From Enoplosus armatus (taxonomy: Eukaryota > Chordata > Actinopteri > Centrarchiformes > Enoplosidae), in NCBI RefSeq assembly GCF_043641665.1, contig NC_092198.1, positions 11,359,001 through 11,423,000 of the forward strand: a stretch of DNA of 64,000 bases. The letters run 5' to 3'. A program made the position numbers and the translations under genes. Position 1 is the first letter of the stretch. Every line of letters starts with the position of its first letter. The notes beneath the pieces are model-generated. The model did no database searches. It saw only the letters and a list, made by a program, of their open reading frames with translations, and was not told where the DNA came from. Shown here piece by piece: positions 26,202 to 40,573 of the stretch.

Positions 26202-29200
26202 TATTCAAATGTGAAAAAAAGATAACTGGCTCGGATGTGTGTGTTTGTCCCTAATCTGCAGCTGTTTCATTGCGGCCCATTCCCTAAGGAGAGTGACGGA
26301 GATCTCAGGTGCTCGCTGATGCTGCCTGTGCTGCCTGTGCTGGGTTTTCAGGCATCAATAAATGTGCACAACGCTACAAATCTGATGACTGAACAGTGTT
26401 TTAGTTTGCCATTAGGTTTGTAAAAGTGTGTTTACTCCTTCATGGGCAGAGATGCTGTGTGCAGGAAGAAGAAACATATGCTGGTTACTTTGATGTTGGA
26501 AATCTCTGCAGGAATTAAAAAAACAGATACAAACTAAATACTTAAAATGTTTTGAAACATTCTTAGATGAACTAAACAGTCAGTGGGGAAAAAAAAAAAT
26601 TAACATAAAATGCGGATAAGAAGACCAGCGCTGCTATTTCAAACCACATACTGGTTCTTCTTGACATGTCTTTGCATATTTTACAGCATATATTGATTTA
26701 CACACAGACTTCTGGGAAACTCGCAGCATGTCAGGGAGGAGTTGAATTCTTCTCGCTATCCTGTTATGTCAATACTCCCACCAGTTTTGTTTGATCCGAG
26801 GCCTGCTGTGCCGGATTTATTCTAGTAGTTGAGTCATATTTAACACGCGGCCCTTTCCCTTTCATACCGCTCAAGATTTTTCAGATTTAAACTGTGCCAA
26901 CAATATACAACATGCCTGCGATATTTACAGACTCCTCCAAGTTCACCTGGCACCATTTTCAGCCTGGAATGGATTTGGCGTGAGGAGAGGGGGAGCATTT
27001 GGCAGGTGGAGGACGAGAGAAGAGAACCTTTGGGACTGAGGGGGGATTTGACCCGACAGGGCTGTGATAAAATGGAAAAAAGCGGTTGGGAAAACTGAAA
27101 CAAGTTGATGTGGAACAGCTCTATGTCTGTGCCACTGCAGTATTTCCTTGTGACAACAAATGCGGATGCAAATATTCTACTTTGATTTGCATTCACGCCG
27201 TTACTTACTTATAAGTAAACAGTACAAACAAATATGTCAGCGCCTTCTGCGTGCTGGTGTTCTGAGTTCGGGGGTTTACATGATAAAGTAATGCGGCACA
27301 GAAAATAATGTAAGAAAATGATTTTAACCTTGAAATGACAATTACAAATGCACCAACTACACTTACATGAATGTGTTTTCAAAGAAACATGAAACAACTA
27401 ACAGAGCTCGAAAGACGGCAAATAATCTGTGCCTATAGTGCTGGTTAGAAAAACTGCAAAGCTCCTTAGAAAGTCAGGAAAATGAAAAACAAGCTCAAAA
27501 TAATAGCAAACAAACTGCACTGCCAAAAACAAAGTGCTTCAGACTGAGAGGTATATAATGGGCATTTACATACATTTAAAGGGTTAATAAATACAGCTAA
27601 ATGACATGCACCGAAATAGGACTCAGTTTTGAGACCATGTGTGTGGTGATGTGACATTTATATTACATGCCGATACATACCTGTGTATATATGGACTCAC
27701 TGTACAGTTATTTTCAACACTCATCTATGCAATTCCAATGAAGCACCTTGTCATATGAACAAAGGACAAAACTATGTATTTTGTGTAGACATCTTCCAAT
27801 TTGCATGTTTAAACCTCAAATTAATTTGGATAGTCTGCTGAAATGACTCCTTGCAGTCTCTCTGGAAAAATGACTCACTCATCAGAAGTTGGCCTGTGAA
27901 TGCAATGCCTTTCTGCAGCCGTCACATTTGTGTCAGCGTCAGATTTTAGATTTTGGACCTCAACAAATACATTCTCAACCTGAAAACACTGCACACAGCC
28001 TGCTGTGCAGGCTCACAGCACTCTAAAACACTGCACAACTGTTTTAAACCAACCAGCCGACGAACACACAGAGCCTGGCTCTCACTGAGCTTCTGAGCAC
28101 CTAATAAATGAATTATGCATTCCAGCCAGAGACACAGTAGGAACTCTGATACAAGATACAACTCTCATGGGGTGATGCAGTTCTTCTTTTTTAATTAAAC
28201 TACAGTATATCTGAACAAACAGTGAGACAGATTAACTGAGCTGCTGAACTGTTGCCAGAGCCAACTCTTTATGCTTCGTTGCGGGGAATTTAAAGTAAAA
28301 GAAAACTAAAATCAGAAGCATGACATTATGGTACATAATACCATACCCTTTGGTCACCCAGAAAGTTATTCTTCAGCGCAACATAAAGGTTACAGTTTTT
28401 AATTCCAACTCCTATTTCCTTTTGTTTCTCTGTCTGTAAGAATAATTTGTCCTCTGTGTTCTGTGTGATTTGTGTGTCTTCTGAGAAAGGTCCTTTGGCT
28501 GACCTGATAAATAGTTTAAATTTACACTATTTTATCAGGGCGCAAAGTGTACTTCACAGTCAGTTTGCCTCGATAAACCAGACTGGTTATCTGATGGTTT
28601 CCAGCTGTAGTGTGCCAAAAACAACGGAAGAGGCTTATTTTCAGACACATTCCAGGGTGACTCTAAAAAATCAGCAGTGATGAATTATTGATTTCTTTTC
28701 CTGATACATTACTTTTCTCTCTCTCTGCCAGTTTTATTACCCATTAATTACTCATAAAATTGGGACATTACTTTCTATTAGAAATGACAGGGATATATTA
28801 GATGTTTTCTTTCTAAGTATTTCTCTGATTCTTGAGGAAATTGATGTCGAGACTCACATGTTAAACCTCCATCCACACCCTCACGCACGAGGAAGAGACT
28901 GAAGTAACCAACAAGGTCATCGGGAAGGTCGAGCTTTGTCGCAACTGCCTGCAGAAAGACGAGAAAGAGAGAGAGAGAGAGATTCATTTTCATGATCAAA
29001 TTCAATTAATTCATCCCTTCATCTGACTTTTATTTTTCAGTGAGTTATGAGAAACGAAGATACAAGTGCTTGAAGACTGATAACAGATATAAGACGGATA
29101 AAAAATAGCTCAGTATGAAGTGCAAAAATGGAAAAAGAAGATTGGAATATCAAGTAGATCAAAAACAATCATATTTTACCATCTTTATTACACGACCAAC

Positions 29201-32200
29201 TCTAAAGTCAGATTTGAAATGGAGGAAGTTATATTCTCACACCGACCAATGGCTTTCTCTGTGATAATAATCAATGTTTGCTGTTCAGTACTATTTCTTC
29301 TTTGACCTGCTTTTTATTCCTGTAATTTAACTGCAAACAAACACAAAAAATGCTACAAATGTGAGTGCAAAAGTTGTCGAGCAAAGAAACACACACAGCA
29401 AGAAACTCTGTTGTGATTGAGATATACTCTGCTCCGAGCAGCTGGGGTGAACAGAGGTTAACTGTGGTTAAACTTTCATAGGAGACCTTCATGAGCGCTC
29501 TAACAAGCTTGATTTACAGCCAGGAGCGACAAAGGACATCATGATGAAACATCAGCATGTTTACTGTGATGAGTTATTTTAGAGAGTGTGTGTGTGGTTA
29601 TGGTCAATATAGAGCAGAGGTGAGATGGATGGTCACAGTCACTACTTGACCATCAAATAAAACAAAAAACAAATGTTGAAAATGGTCAAGGTATCTTTCT
29701 GTATTTGTGTTGTTATCTCATATCGTCTGGGTACTTTGACTGATTGAAGCAGCCCCAACTTCCTAAAGTCCTTTCATCTTTGCTTTGGTGGAGAGGGTCT
29801 ACATAAATAAATGTGATTTAATTTGATTTACGATACTCTATGTAGTTTCTGTAAAACATTAGAGCTTACAGAAGAGTCTACAGCAATATCACTCGTCTGA
29901 AGGAAGTCCCAGGTCTGTCAGCACTGTTATGAACAGCAGAGACCAAACACCTCTAGTTAATCATAAACAAACACCATGAAGGTTGATAACAAACCATAAA
30001 AGACCTCAAATGATGCTAACCTCATCAAGACTTCTGGCCACTTGCAGAGTTAATCGGCTCTAAATCATATAAATTCCATCTATGAACATAATTATGTCCT
30101 ACTAAAAGGATTATTTACTATATGTATCTAATCTCAACATCTTTTATACTAAGTGACTGGATTGAAACATTCAGCCATGTTGCACTTTTGGGCAGCACCC
30201 TGAACAAACTTTAATTTGTACTTTTTATTTTCAAATTGAATTACACATCTCGAGGTAGGAATACTGGCTGAAAACGGTGTGTTTATGCACTCTTCAACAG
30301 AGCACACTCCGGCACTTACATCAAGGACGTCCTCCGTCTGATCTGAGGTCAGAATGTTGACCGTAACCTTCTGACCGTTGGAGAGGCAGATGTCTAGAGT
30401 GACTTCTTCTGTGGGAATCTGCTGCGTCTCCTGTGGGAACGACACAAAACATAACAGGCATTCCTTCAGCTTCATGGGTGTTTTCATTCCTATCGGCAAA
30501 CAACAGAATCACACTGAGTCGGTGAGTGGGCTAGTCAGAGAAGAGAGTAAGCTTCCAGTGGAGCTAAAAACAAAACGTACAAGCTAACCATTCCATAGCT
30601 ACACTTTTCATAAAGCGCTTTATGACCCAATCATGCTAGGGCTAATGAATTCTCTTGCACTTTTTTATATTTATATTATATTTACTGATTACAAGTGCAG
30701 TTCATTCATTCACCAAGTGTAAAACAAGACATGTGGCCGCGGAAGATCAGTTTTATTTTAGCAACACAATAATATAATGTGTAAAGACAAAGACAAATCG
30801 AGGCTCCTTGATAAGGATTATTTAGTCTGACTGTGTATTGGCACAGACAGATTAGGCAGACTAAAACTAAATCACAAGCACTATGTCAAACACAAAAGGG
30901 CAGTATGGAAACTCCTAATGTGAAATGTAATGTTTAGCCATCTGTAATTTTATATTCACTAACTTGTAGTGTAGTCCCTGATGCTAATTTATCAATCGAT
31001 TGTTTCCATTATTTATTATTCTGTAGATTATTTTCTTAATTAATTCATAATCTAGTGTCTTCTTTTGTCCAACCAACAGTCCAAAACCCAGAAGATATTT
31101 AGCATCATATTTTGCAATTATATCAGAATAAGGAAACCAGCAAATATTCACATTTGAGAAGTAAGGAGTAGAACATTTTGAAATCTATTCTTTAAAAAAA
31201 GGAGTCAAAATGATTAATCAGTTATCAAAATTGTTGCAGATGAATCAACTAATTCAATAATTGTTGCAGCTCTAGTAGTCCCATACAGTTATTTCGCTAC
31301 TCTCAGCTCACACAGACTGAAGGAAGCTGTATTCATTAGCACTGCTGTGTTTGTGTTTCTGTTCATTCCTTAACTGAACAAGGCAGACGATGGAACAAAA
31401 AAAAAACAAAAATCAATGAATAGCAAGTGAGGGAAATAAACGGAACTGCCCAAACTTATGAATATTTAAAAACTAAAAGCTTCTGAGCTGATAATGAGAA
31501 GTATGAAATCTTAAACGAGGTGACCGCCAGCTCCTCCTGTCCCCAGGCAGTCTCTCCCCTCTCTGCTAAATCATCCTTTACCTTCCCTGCTGCCTTTAGC
31601 AGGGGGTCTCCAAGTACATCGCTAACACTAAAGGTGTAGATGAAATGACAACGGCGGGTGGTAACTCATCTCCTATTCTGCACCTGCTGTCCACGCAGTA
31701 CATAAGGCGCAGGGGGGAGGGGGAGACGAACACAGACTCTAATGAGAGAGGAAGACGAAGCAGAATGGGCGTGACGTGGCTGCAGACAGATGAATCTGTC
31801 CATGAAGGTTATTGGATTTGCAGCCCTCTTGGCAACGCAGGTCACAGCTTGAATGACGACGATTCAACCTCGCTACCTCGTCTGAACAGGTCATTGACAC
31901 GCCATCCGTTTCAAGCAGCCTTCTCTGTTAGGCAGCAACATGCCATGAGTTCTTACAGCATCGTGCACTTCAGCTAATATTTGCTTGCATTTTTAGTACT
32001 GCAGAAAGAGCTTTTTGGAAAATGTGATGGGATGAATCATTAGGTGGCTCACTTTTTTTTTTTTAATATAATGATTCAAAGGATCAAGCTCCCACACAGG
32101 ATGCAACTATGTGGTTATATTTGGCAAAAGGTTGCTTTCCCCTTGGTTTCATGTCTTACATAATCATTTCGCACGTTACTGCGTGCAAGCCAAACCCAAT

Positions 32201-32993
32201 ATGACACGTCTAACCAACTCCTTTACAAGTACAGAAGACACAACCTGAGATAAGAGCACATGCTGCCGCAAACTGTGACAAACAGTGAGAACACAGCTAC
32301 CTCACTCAACCACATCACCAAAAGTAATTACCAGCCGGGCAGAAATGACTGCATCAGCCTTTTGGTTCAAGGAGCACGCCCTGCCGCCTCACAGGCCTGT
32401 TGACTATGTTGACGCAACAGGAAACAGCCTAATGCAGGTACAGCAGAACAAAAACACTACCAACCTGCTGGGCTTTCCTTAAGAAGCTGTTGAATATCTC
32501 ACTGGCTCCAAGCAAGGGATCCTGGCGCACTGTGAAAGTCAAGAAGACATATGTTTGGTTTTGAATTGTTAACTCAGCAATTAGTCAAGGGCCTTTTACC
32601 GGATGTTATGCAAACATAAACCTCCTAAGACGATCCATTTCCCAATTCTTCTTAATTTCCCCTCTTATCACGGAGTTTTATTTTATTCTTGTGAAATGGG
32701 TTTGACCTGTCAAGTCATTTGTCAAGGCAATTTAGCTTAACATGCAAAAAATGGCACGTTATGAAGGCAGGCCAGTAAAAACAATGCATTAACTTGTTAT
32801 CTGGAAACGGTTCAATTAACTGTCAATTATTACAAAGCAGTTTCATCACAATGTAGGCCCCAGATTTGGTAAAAACCAAAGAAAATTGTCTTGGCTCATG
32901 TCTTTGGTTTTCTATTGAGGCAGTTTTCAGTTGCAGAGCAGTGCATTTAATCATCTGCATGATAACCCTGTATCACTACAGTATGACTAAGCA

Positions 32994-33038
<45 letters not shown>

Positions 33039-36000
33039 TGTGTAGGCTGTACACTATTGTCCTTTAACAAATGACTCTAACCCTTTGACAAAATGTCAAA
33101 CTTCTGAGCCATCTGCGTCAGAGCAGATTGTGTTTGTGGCAGTTCATTTTCCATAACTATGTAAAAAGCCATGATGTAACCAAGTGAACTTGTAGCCAAG
33201 AACACCCTGAGAACGTATGCTCCCAGACTATGAGCAAATACACACTCAAACAACGCTTCCTTGTTCTGCTGTAACTGCCAGTGCTTGAGAGGATTAAAAC
33301 AAACCCTCTGCATTGCTGCCAGTTCCACGTATTCATGTGTATATGCAGAAAGTTCACCCTTGACCTGTTTACAAAATTTGAGCAGCGTGTTGAAAATCTA
33401 GATATAAAACTCCAAGTGGGCTCTTGAACATGATTTAAGACTTGTAAAAGAAAGCTTTCAAAACTGTCATGAGGCATGTTTACTAAAAAAATAACTAGCG
33501 TGTCTCTCCTGGTGTAAACACCACAGAAAAGCTAAGTTTGTATCCCTAGAGGTGGCACATCATCACTAGAGGATCCAAACTCATAAAACCTTTAAAAACC
33601 CTTCCAGGTCTGAAATCCTGACTAGGGATTTTTTTTTCATCAGGTGTGTCAGCATGACTCTGTCTAGTGAAGCTTTGGCTCAGTGTCCCAGCTCACTCTG
33701 TGCTCAGATCATCAGTTCTTCAGTGAAACACTTTTATGCTTTTATGTGGCATGAAGAGACCAGTGTATGGCTGGACTCCCCGCAGACACAGAGCCAACTC
33801 ATTCTTGTGATTGTTGTGGAAAAGCAAACATTTCAAGGAAATTGTGCTGCAAATTTGCACGGTTTCAAAAACAAAGTCTTAGTCTGTTCTTGGTTTTTTT
33901 TTTCTTTCACCACATAGAAAACAACCCCCCCCCCCCTTACTTAAAAGGGGGAAATAAATAGTATGGGGTATGTGTACTGCAATTCAGAGATGAATTTTAA
34001 AAACTGCCAAAAACAACCACACTGTAGCTGGATTTTAAATTTGGACAGAAACAAAGTGAAATGCAATACAAGCCATCTGTAAAAAGTCCATTCAGCATGA
34101 ATAACTCACCAGCCTGCATGTATTTCTCCAGCTGTTCTCGTCTCTGTTCGACCTCAGCAGGAGTCAGTGTGAAGATCTTCTTTGGAGGGAATGCAGGCAC
34201 CACATTGCTGCCATATTCTTTCTTTATCTGTCAAAACACAAGTTGTGAAGGTGAGGCTGAAGGTTAGCAGGCTATACAGTCTGTATTTCTCTTCTTTTGA
34301 CAAGTAAGGGAATTTGAGAAGATCTTTTATTCAAATTTAGAACATCTGTGAAACCAGATATAAAAGTTCATATGCCTAAAGCAATTAACAGCACAGAGTA
34401 GCAGCTAAATTAAAGAGTTGTAGATTCTAATTCATTTTTCTAATAGGTACATTCATGCTGTTCGAGATGAATCACAGGTTTATTTTAAGCCTTGTTTCAA
34501 CGACTAGCTTGTGGAGTTTCCGTGCATAACACACACACACACAGACACACACACACACACAGACACACACACACACACAGACACACACACTGACACACAG
34601 AGAGACACACAGAGAGACACACAGAGAGACACACAGAGAGACACACAGAGAGACACATCTGGAACCCTGAATGTCTAGTCATTCCAAGTTTACTTTGTCT
34701 TCCAGGTTCTTGACTCATTTCTTCCAATTTTCTATCATCTGAGGGCTGGTAGCTTTGAACCGTGGAAGTCTTAAACTAAGCCCTCACAGATCTAAGAATC
34801 ACATCAAATCTGCTTTAATTTTAACCTGTCTGTTGCCACAGGCAAACAACGTACATCACACTCATCATTTGGAATTCACAGACATGTTTATAAAACACTC
34901 AGGTCCTGCACATATGGCATGATGAAGGTTAGCCACAGTGGGTACTAGAGGAAGAGAGGTGATTTTCACCTCAACACACTGCCCTTTGGTATTTTCAGTA
35001 CAACAGAGCCAGCACCGGTTACACATACAAATCAGCTCACGTAGCCACTGACACTAAGCACAGGTTACAGATGCATCAGAGTCCCCAAAATCTGACATAC
35101 ATCTGAGCTCATACAGCTTCTTTTTAGCAAAACTCGCCCTGTTTTCACCGTTGGCTTTAAACAAGCTCTGGATCTAGCAGAAGTTTGACCTTGTTAAGAG
35201 AAGTCCTTATAGCAGAGAAAACAAGAGAAACAATTAACATTCAAATTTTCTCAGCAATAACTGGGTAGCGTGTGTGCCCTGCAATCACCCTGAGTGTTTT
35301 GGGGTCATGCATACGCCACAGGAAGCCCTGTGGGGTTGGTTCTTAAAGATTCAAGTGTGACTTCCCCACACCCTGTTGCCAGGCAACAGCAACTGTCAGA
35401 CTGGATAACACAGACTTGAAGATGGAGATAGCAAAGTTTGGCCCCTTGCTTGCTTATTTATTAATGTGTGAAAACAGCAGACTGGGCACATCCATAAGAC
35501 TGTGTTATATGCAGTGGCATTCACTTTATAGCACAAAGAGCTCACAGGTAGTCAGCTAAAAAAATCCATCTCTTACAGACAATGTATCTACCTCTGCAAC
35601 AACATTTGTTTCTAAAAAGTGTACATTAAGCACTTCCACAAGTAAGTTCATTTTCAACCACAGTACTACAGAACAACAAGTAGGTGTTGAATGCACTAAT
35701 TGCCTAATAACAGCTCTAACAAATAGCTGGGGCTCTGTGTAAAGCTTCACCGAGGTAGTGACCAAAAAAAATGCTTAAGACCAGGCAACTCAACACTTTC
35801 CAACAACATTTCTTTTTCAGATTAAGTTCCTTTTCCCAGCAGGTGAAGTGAAAGAAAGGCCAAGAACATTCCTTCCATGTCGCCCACCCCCTCCAACCTC
35901 CTCCACAATACTGCCTATTTACATGCAATAGTTTGAACTCTGCGAGGAATAACAGCACAAGGCTTCAAGCCACCGCGGTCGAGATTCAAAGTGACGGGAG

Positions 36001-39000
36001 GCTGGCCAAATCGACCGTACGGCACAAAGACGGGCGAAAGGTCACAGTGGGTGGATGTGGTGGCATTTAAACAGCTTTCAGTGCGCCACACATGCAGACC
36101 TGTCACTTTCTGGTCCAAAGCATACTGACAGCAAATGGGTATAACGTGACGGCTGAGGACTTACCTGTTCGTGGAGGCCAAGAAGTTGACTGTAGCGTAC
36201 CCGACAATGCAGCACACCATTGACGTGGATGTTGTAGGCCTGTGGGACACAAAGAGTGGAGACAGATATAAATGTGAAGCGAAAGACTGTAAAAGGTCTG
36301 ACATAGCGCAGCTTGTATCGCTCTGTCTGAAAAGCTTGAAGGTAGACATGAAAATGTCTAAATAAAACAAATATATGTAGATAGATTTAGAAGGAAATAT
36401 AGATACATATATTAGAACATTTCTTCGAATACAAGGTTAGTTAAATAAAATGCTTTCCAATGCTGACCCAGGTTATACATTCAGTGCAGAAATAAAACCA
36501 CAATAGGTGAAAAACAGTGATTCAATAACAGTTAACATCCTGTACCTTGAACATAAATTTCCCTACTGATTTCACTACTTATCTTGCCTCACTCTTTGTT
36601 TTCATTAGGAGGACCAAACAAATGAAGTGTGAAAATTAGATTAAATCAAACCCCTCTGATTTCCAAAGGGGAAAACAGAACCTGCTGCACATTTTCCGAT
36701 CAAAAACAGCTTCTCCTTGTATTACGTAGAAGCTAACAAATACAGAAAGTAGGGATCACATGGGGAATCTTTAATTCTTTCTCGGAGACACCCGTTGTTT
36801 GTTTTGACAGACAGAACAGGAGATATCACTGGATACTCCTCCGCAAAAACCACCATTTCGGCATGAGCAAGCCAAATATCTGCTTGTCATCATGCTTAGA
36901 GCCAAGAACATAGATCTATTGTTCACGTCAGATGCCTCATTAAGTGTTGGCGATGATACTAAACCACGACGTGATACTTCAGATGTGCCCTCGGGTAAAG
37001 AACAAAATCTTTTAAGTTTGCCCAAGCACAGGCTCACTTACAGAACAGCACCATTGAACTGTAGAGGAATGTAATGTTTTTCACAAGGTACCACAAAAGT
37101 CTGTTTAACTACCGGTCAAGACTGCCACTGTAAACACTAAAATTTTTTAAATATGGCTCAAAAAAGACAACGTTTTCTGCCACAGAATCTATTGTCGATA
37201 ACTCACGGTCACATGATTGATCACCTTTCCTAAATTGGAGATTCTAAGACATTTTATGAAAATACAAACTAAAGTGGCCTGGACTAGTTGTATCAGCTCT
37301 GAAGAAACTGACTCGTGATTATGATTACGATATTTTTGTTACTGACAATAATTCTTGCTCCTCCATTTGCTAAGAAATCACCAGGCTGTGTGCAGCTCTG
37401 GCCGGGGATGAGAGGAAGTGTGCTCTGTATGCTTGTTGAAGAGATTTCCCATTTGGGTTAAATGGGTCTTTAATCTCCTTCCTCTTCTGCCTCACTGAAT
37501 ATTTATAGAGATATATAGTGAAAGAGTGATGGGTCATCTGTCAAAACAAATAAAAGTTTTGAAGACTCCTGACCACTGTCGCATGTAGTTGTGCATGCCA
37601 TTGCTGACCTACACTACTAACCAATAGGAAAACAAAGTAAGTAGTACAAACCAAAACTTCTAGAGGGAAAGAGGAAGGCTAAAGAATCCTGGAGGAAGGC
37701 CAACGAATGAACAGAAAGATGTGTATGTAGGCAGTATCCAGGCAGGAAGGAAGAATGAGTATGCAGAATGTCTTGGCTCTGTTTGATAACACAAAAAAAT
37801 AACCCTCAATTTTTTGTGAATTGCAAGCAGTTCAGCTGAGGCACAGCTCAACGGGGCGAATTCCCTTGAATATAACCACGATGATCTATTGCTGTTATAG
37901 CTCTGCACACTAACTACAAACCAAAAATATATTTAAATACTGTACATTTGATCTCAGACGGATCTTCGTCAGGTCAAAAAGATGTTGACTTGATAATGAA
38001 GATGCATAGAAACATTGTTTACTTAAATAAATGTATAGTTTGGATCAGTGTGCAGGCGTTGCTCTTCTCATCACTGCCTATTTCCAATACCACTGCACCT
38101 ACATGTGATGTGTGTATTTCTGCTCCTTCCTTTCACATAATTTGACGTGTGTGTAGGATGAAATCAATTTCAGCCAGAGGAATTCTAAGATAGGAGTTTA
38201 TTTGGAGGCATTTTTAGAGTCATATCCGTGTCTCTAAATTTATACACATTGCTCACTGTCAGATATGACTTCCATGGTTTGGAAAACTATTAACAGAAAC
38301 AGATGAACTTGATCATATCTAAGTCCTAACCTGTTCCTCATCCAAAGTAAATGAGTCACCATAACTTACAGTAGCACCAAAGTCTATCTCTCTTCTACAC
38401 ACCCACAAACCCACAAAAACATACTGTAAATACCATGTGAACCTGAGGGGAAGATACAAGTCTACTACACAAGAGGAAGTGTGAGCACTCAAAAATAAAG
38501 ATTGGTCTGTGCTTGCACAGGAATCGCACCATATTCAAAAAACTGCAGCCCTTGTTATTCTAAAAAGCCCTGTGCAAACTCGGCAGATTCTGTGGCCTAC
38601 TGGTTCCAAGGTACACAACTCATCTCTCAGCATTATAGTCAAGCAAAGTCCCTTCCTGTAGGCTGGTTACAGGAAGGTCGCAATGACTGGTCACAGGACT
38701 GCCAGCTCAGAGGTGAAAACCTGTCGCTTTAAACTTCCCACTGCAGTACAGGCTAAAAATGTGCTCAGCCAGGTGGAAACAAGCCAGAGATGGCACCTGA
38801 AATGCTCAATTTAGTGACGTATTGACTTTCAACAGTGAGTAGGTGTTGCAGAACAGTTGCAGCTTGTTACCTAAACTATATTGGATCAAAATCAAATTCC
38901 TGCACACATATAATACTACTTCTGCAGAAAAGGTTTATATCCAAAGCTAATTTTGTACTTGAGGTAGCAGGGACACTGAACATATGTTTAAATATTAATG

Positions 39001-40573
39001 AGCTTATTCCAAGAATCTTTTTTTCTTCTTTGGAGCACATGGAGTCAAGATGGAGAATAGACATTCGCAGGTGTGTGACACTGAGAGCAGCCAGTGTGAT
39101 GTCACATGGAAATCAGATGTTGCAGATGTTATTTCAAAGCATCTGGCGAATATGAGAGTAGCTGAGCTCTTCTGACACAAAAACTTTTTTTAATGAAAAC
39201 TATAGACCTAATATTCTAAAAGGATCCCAGATTACGTGTTGTTGTAGGGTTTATTCATATCATATCCGCAATTGACAGGAAGCTTGAACCCAAGCTGTTC
39301 CCTAGCAACGTAATGACTTGTGTTCATGGCTAGGTCTGGTTTATAGGCATGTGTGTCACACATTCACACCAGTGCTCTTGTCTTCAAGTCATCAAGCAAC
39401 ACAGGAAAAGCAGAAAAATATCTTGTGTTGGCAGTAAATCTTTTAAACAACACTGCCTCTGCCACACATTAGCACAATGTATCCCAACTGTGTATCTGTG
39501 TTCGTCCTTTATGAGAAAAACAGTGTGAAGCAGCCACAAAAGCTTCAAATTGCTTATGTCTATGATGCTTCACTACAGCTGTCCTTGACCAACCTCCATG
39601 AATTATCCTCGCCGAGCACTACAGAGCACGTCTGCCAATGTGTCAAGGCAACGCAAGGCGCAGCACCTTTCAAACACTTTGGCATTCAAAGTGCTTTAGA
39701 AAAGGCATAAAACGACTATGAGAAACACACAGAAAATAAACACACAGTTTGGCTATGAGAGTGTGCTGCACAACAACTAAACAAGATGATGGAGCCACAA
39801 ATTATGGCTGATCCTGATGTGCTGTCAAGACCACTATATTTCCAGACTATATTTAACTGTTAGGGATTTGACAATAAAGGCTGTATTTGTTTCTCTAAAT
39901 AGCGAGGAGGATTGTGATATCATGGTGGCAAACCTCAAATCTCAGAAAGAACTTAAGTGCTGACTCAGACCTTTAAAACAAAAGGGACTCTGTTGTGCCT
40001 GAGGTGAGGAACCAGAGATCGGGCCACACTCAGGCCTCTTCAGGTGGCTTTGACAGTAAATGACAACGTGACAACTGGTGCCAACTTAAGACACTCCATG
40101 ACAATGCAGCATTTAGCAGCCACAGAACAACATCTACCAGATAAAGCTCAATGCCCAAACATAATGTTGAATCATGATAAAGGGCTCGTCTAGGCAAGAT
40201 GCATTGGAGGTCAAAAACACTTTTACTTAACTTCCTCACGTTTTAATTCTCTAAATCCAGTGTATTCACCTATCAAGATTGTATCCCTATGAAACAGTAC
40301 TTGCATACGTGGTACAAATGACTGTATAGTAGATTCTTTTATAACATTAGGCAGTTGTTTGCCCTATGAGGATACATCAGATCATGTACAGACAGTAAAC
40401 ACAGAAACTCGTGGTGCATTGACATTAGGCCGACCTGTGGCCAGCTGAAGCCAGCGTTTAACACAAGCTAAGTGAAAGCGGGTAAAACAAAAAACACAAA
40501 TCTTCATGCTCACCACATAGGTTGATCCATTTTCCCCCGAACGAACCTCCGTTTCAGGTATGGAAAAATGCAT
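17828..40573 (-). CDS. snx17: Sorting nexin 17 (PX-FERM cargo adaptor), complete
   Basis: An endosomal adaptor that binds PI3P and NPxY-type sorting motifs (LDLR family, integrin beta, APP) and returns cargo to the surface through Retriever/Commander. Fifteen coding exons in transcript order: 40573-40514, 36239-36165, 34227-34110, 32529-32465, 30430-30320, 28948-28858, 26005-25918, 22970-22901, 22286-22194, 21904-21701, 19041-18913, 18725-18648, 18332-18258, 18162-18121, 17947-17828; 1419 nt, 472 aa (human 470). The PX domain covers about residues 1-110, with the RVRYSQL and FPPKK lipid-site elements at residues 33-39 and 58-62. The FERM-like module is about residues 107-390 (QTEDVL, LPDDLVGYFSLFLVRE, VRKLQEFELPYV, VTRMRCWRVTSS). 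The C-terminus ends GIGDDDL, matching the conserved tail needed for Retriever. Introns are large, so the coding span is about 22.7 kb. Confidence 0.98.
18163..18257 (-). other. snx17: Short snx17 intron between exons 13 and 14
   Basis: A 95-nt intron (donor GTGAGA, acceptor GGCTGCAG). It contrasts with introns of several kilobases upstream. Confidence 0.9.
20365..20718. mobile_element. MITE-like element with imperfect inverted termini
   Basis: The left end TTTTAAAAGGGGTACTCCAG pairs imperfectly with the inverse of the right end, TTTTAAAGGGACATTCCATC. The 354-bp interior has no coding capacity. This fits an old non-autonomous DNA transposon. It lies in an snx17 intron. Exact boundaries are uncertain because flanking A/T bases blur them. 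Confidence 0.6.
21659..21689. repeat. (CA)n microsatellite beside an snx17 donor
   Basis: On the minus strand this reads as a GT run starting about 11 nt after the donor of snx17 exon 10 (exon ends at 21701). Confidence 0.97.
22971..25917 (-). other. snx17: snx17 intron 7
   Basis: Nearly 3 kb of mostly AT-rich sequence. No coding exon or recognisable transposon was noticed. Confidence 0.75.
26006..28857 (-). other. snx17: snx17 intron 6
   Basis: Between the exons encoding LPDDLVGYFSLFLVRE and VRKLQEFELPYV. It has GA-rich and GT-rich simple tracts near its 3' end on the minus strand. No gene was seen inside. Confidence 0.75.
26161..26199. repeat. (GT)n microsatellite
   Basis: A run of about 19 GT units in snx17 intron 6. 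Confidence 0.97.
30990..31274. mobile_element. Degenerate interspersed element in an snx17 intron
   Basis: Phrases such as TTGTCCAACCAACAGTCCAA, TCACATTTGAGAAG, ATTAATCAGTTATCAAAATTG and the terminal GTTGCAGCTCTA match a short non-coding repeat I recall as very common in percomorph fishes. It has no coding capacity. The left boundary is approximate; assignment is from memory, not a library search. Confidence 0.55.
33001..33036. repeat. (GT)n microsatellite
   Basis: A run of about 18 GT units in snx17 intron 3, with related GTGTG sequence on both flanks. Confidence 0.96.
34530..34656. repeat. Compound ACAC/AGAC/AGAG simple repeat
   Basis: CA units interrupted by regular AGAC blocks, passing into repeated ACACAGAGAG units. 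The minus-strand Cys/Val/Leu frame across it is a repeat artefact. Within snx17 intron 2. Confidence 0.95.
36240..40513 (-). other. snx17: snx17 intron 1
   Basis: About 4.3 kb separating the start-codon exon from the exon encoding NGVLHCRVRYSQLL. Mostly unique AT-rich sequence. No other gene was recognised. Confidence 0.75.

Noticed and set aside
34497..34727. Cys/Val/Leu-rich minus-strand frame
   Set aside because: Simple-repeat artefact in an snx17 intron.
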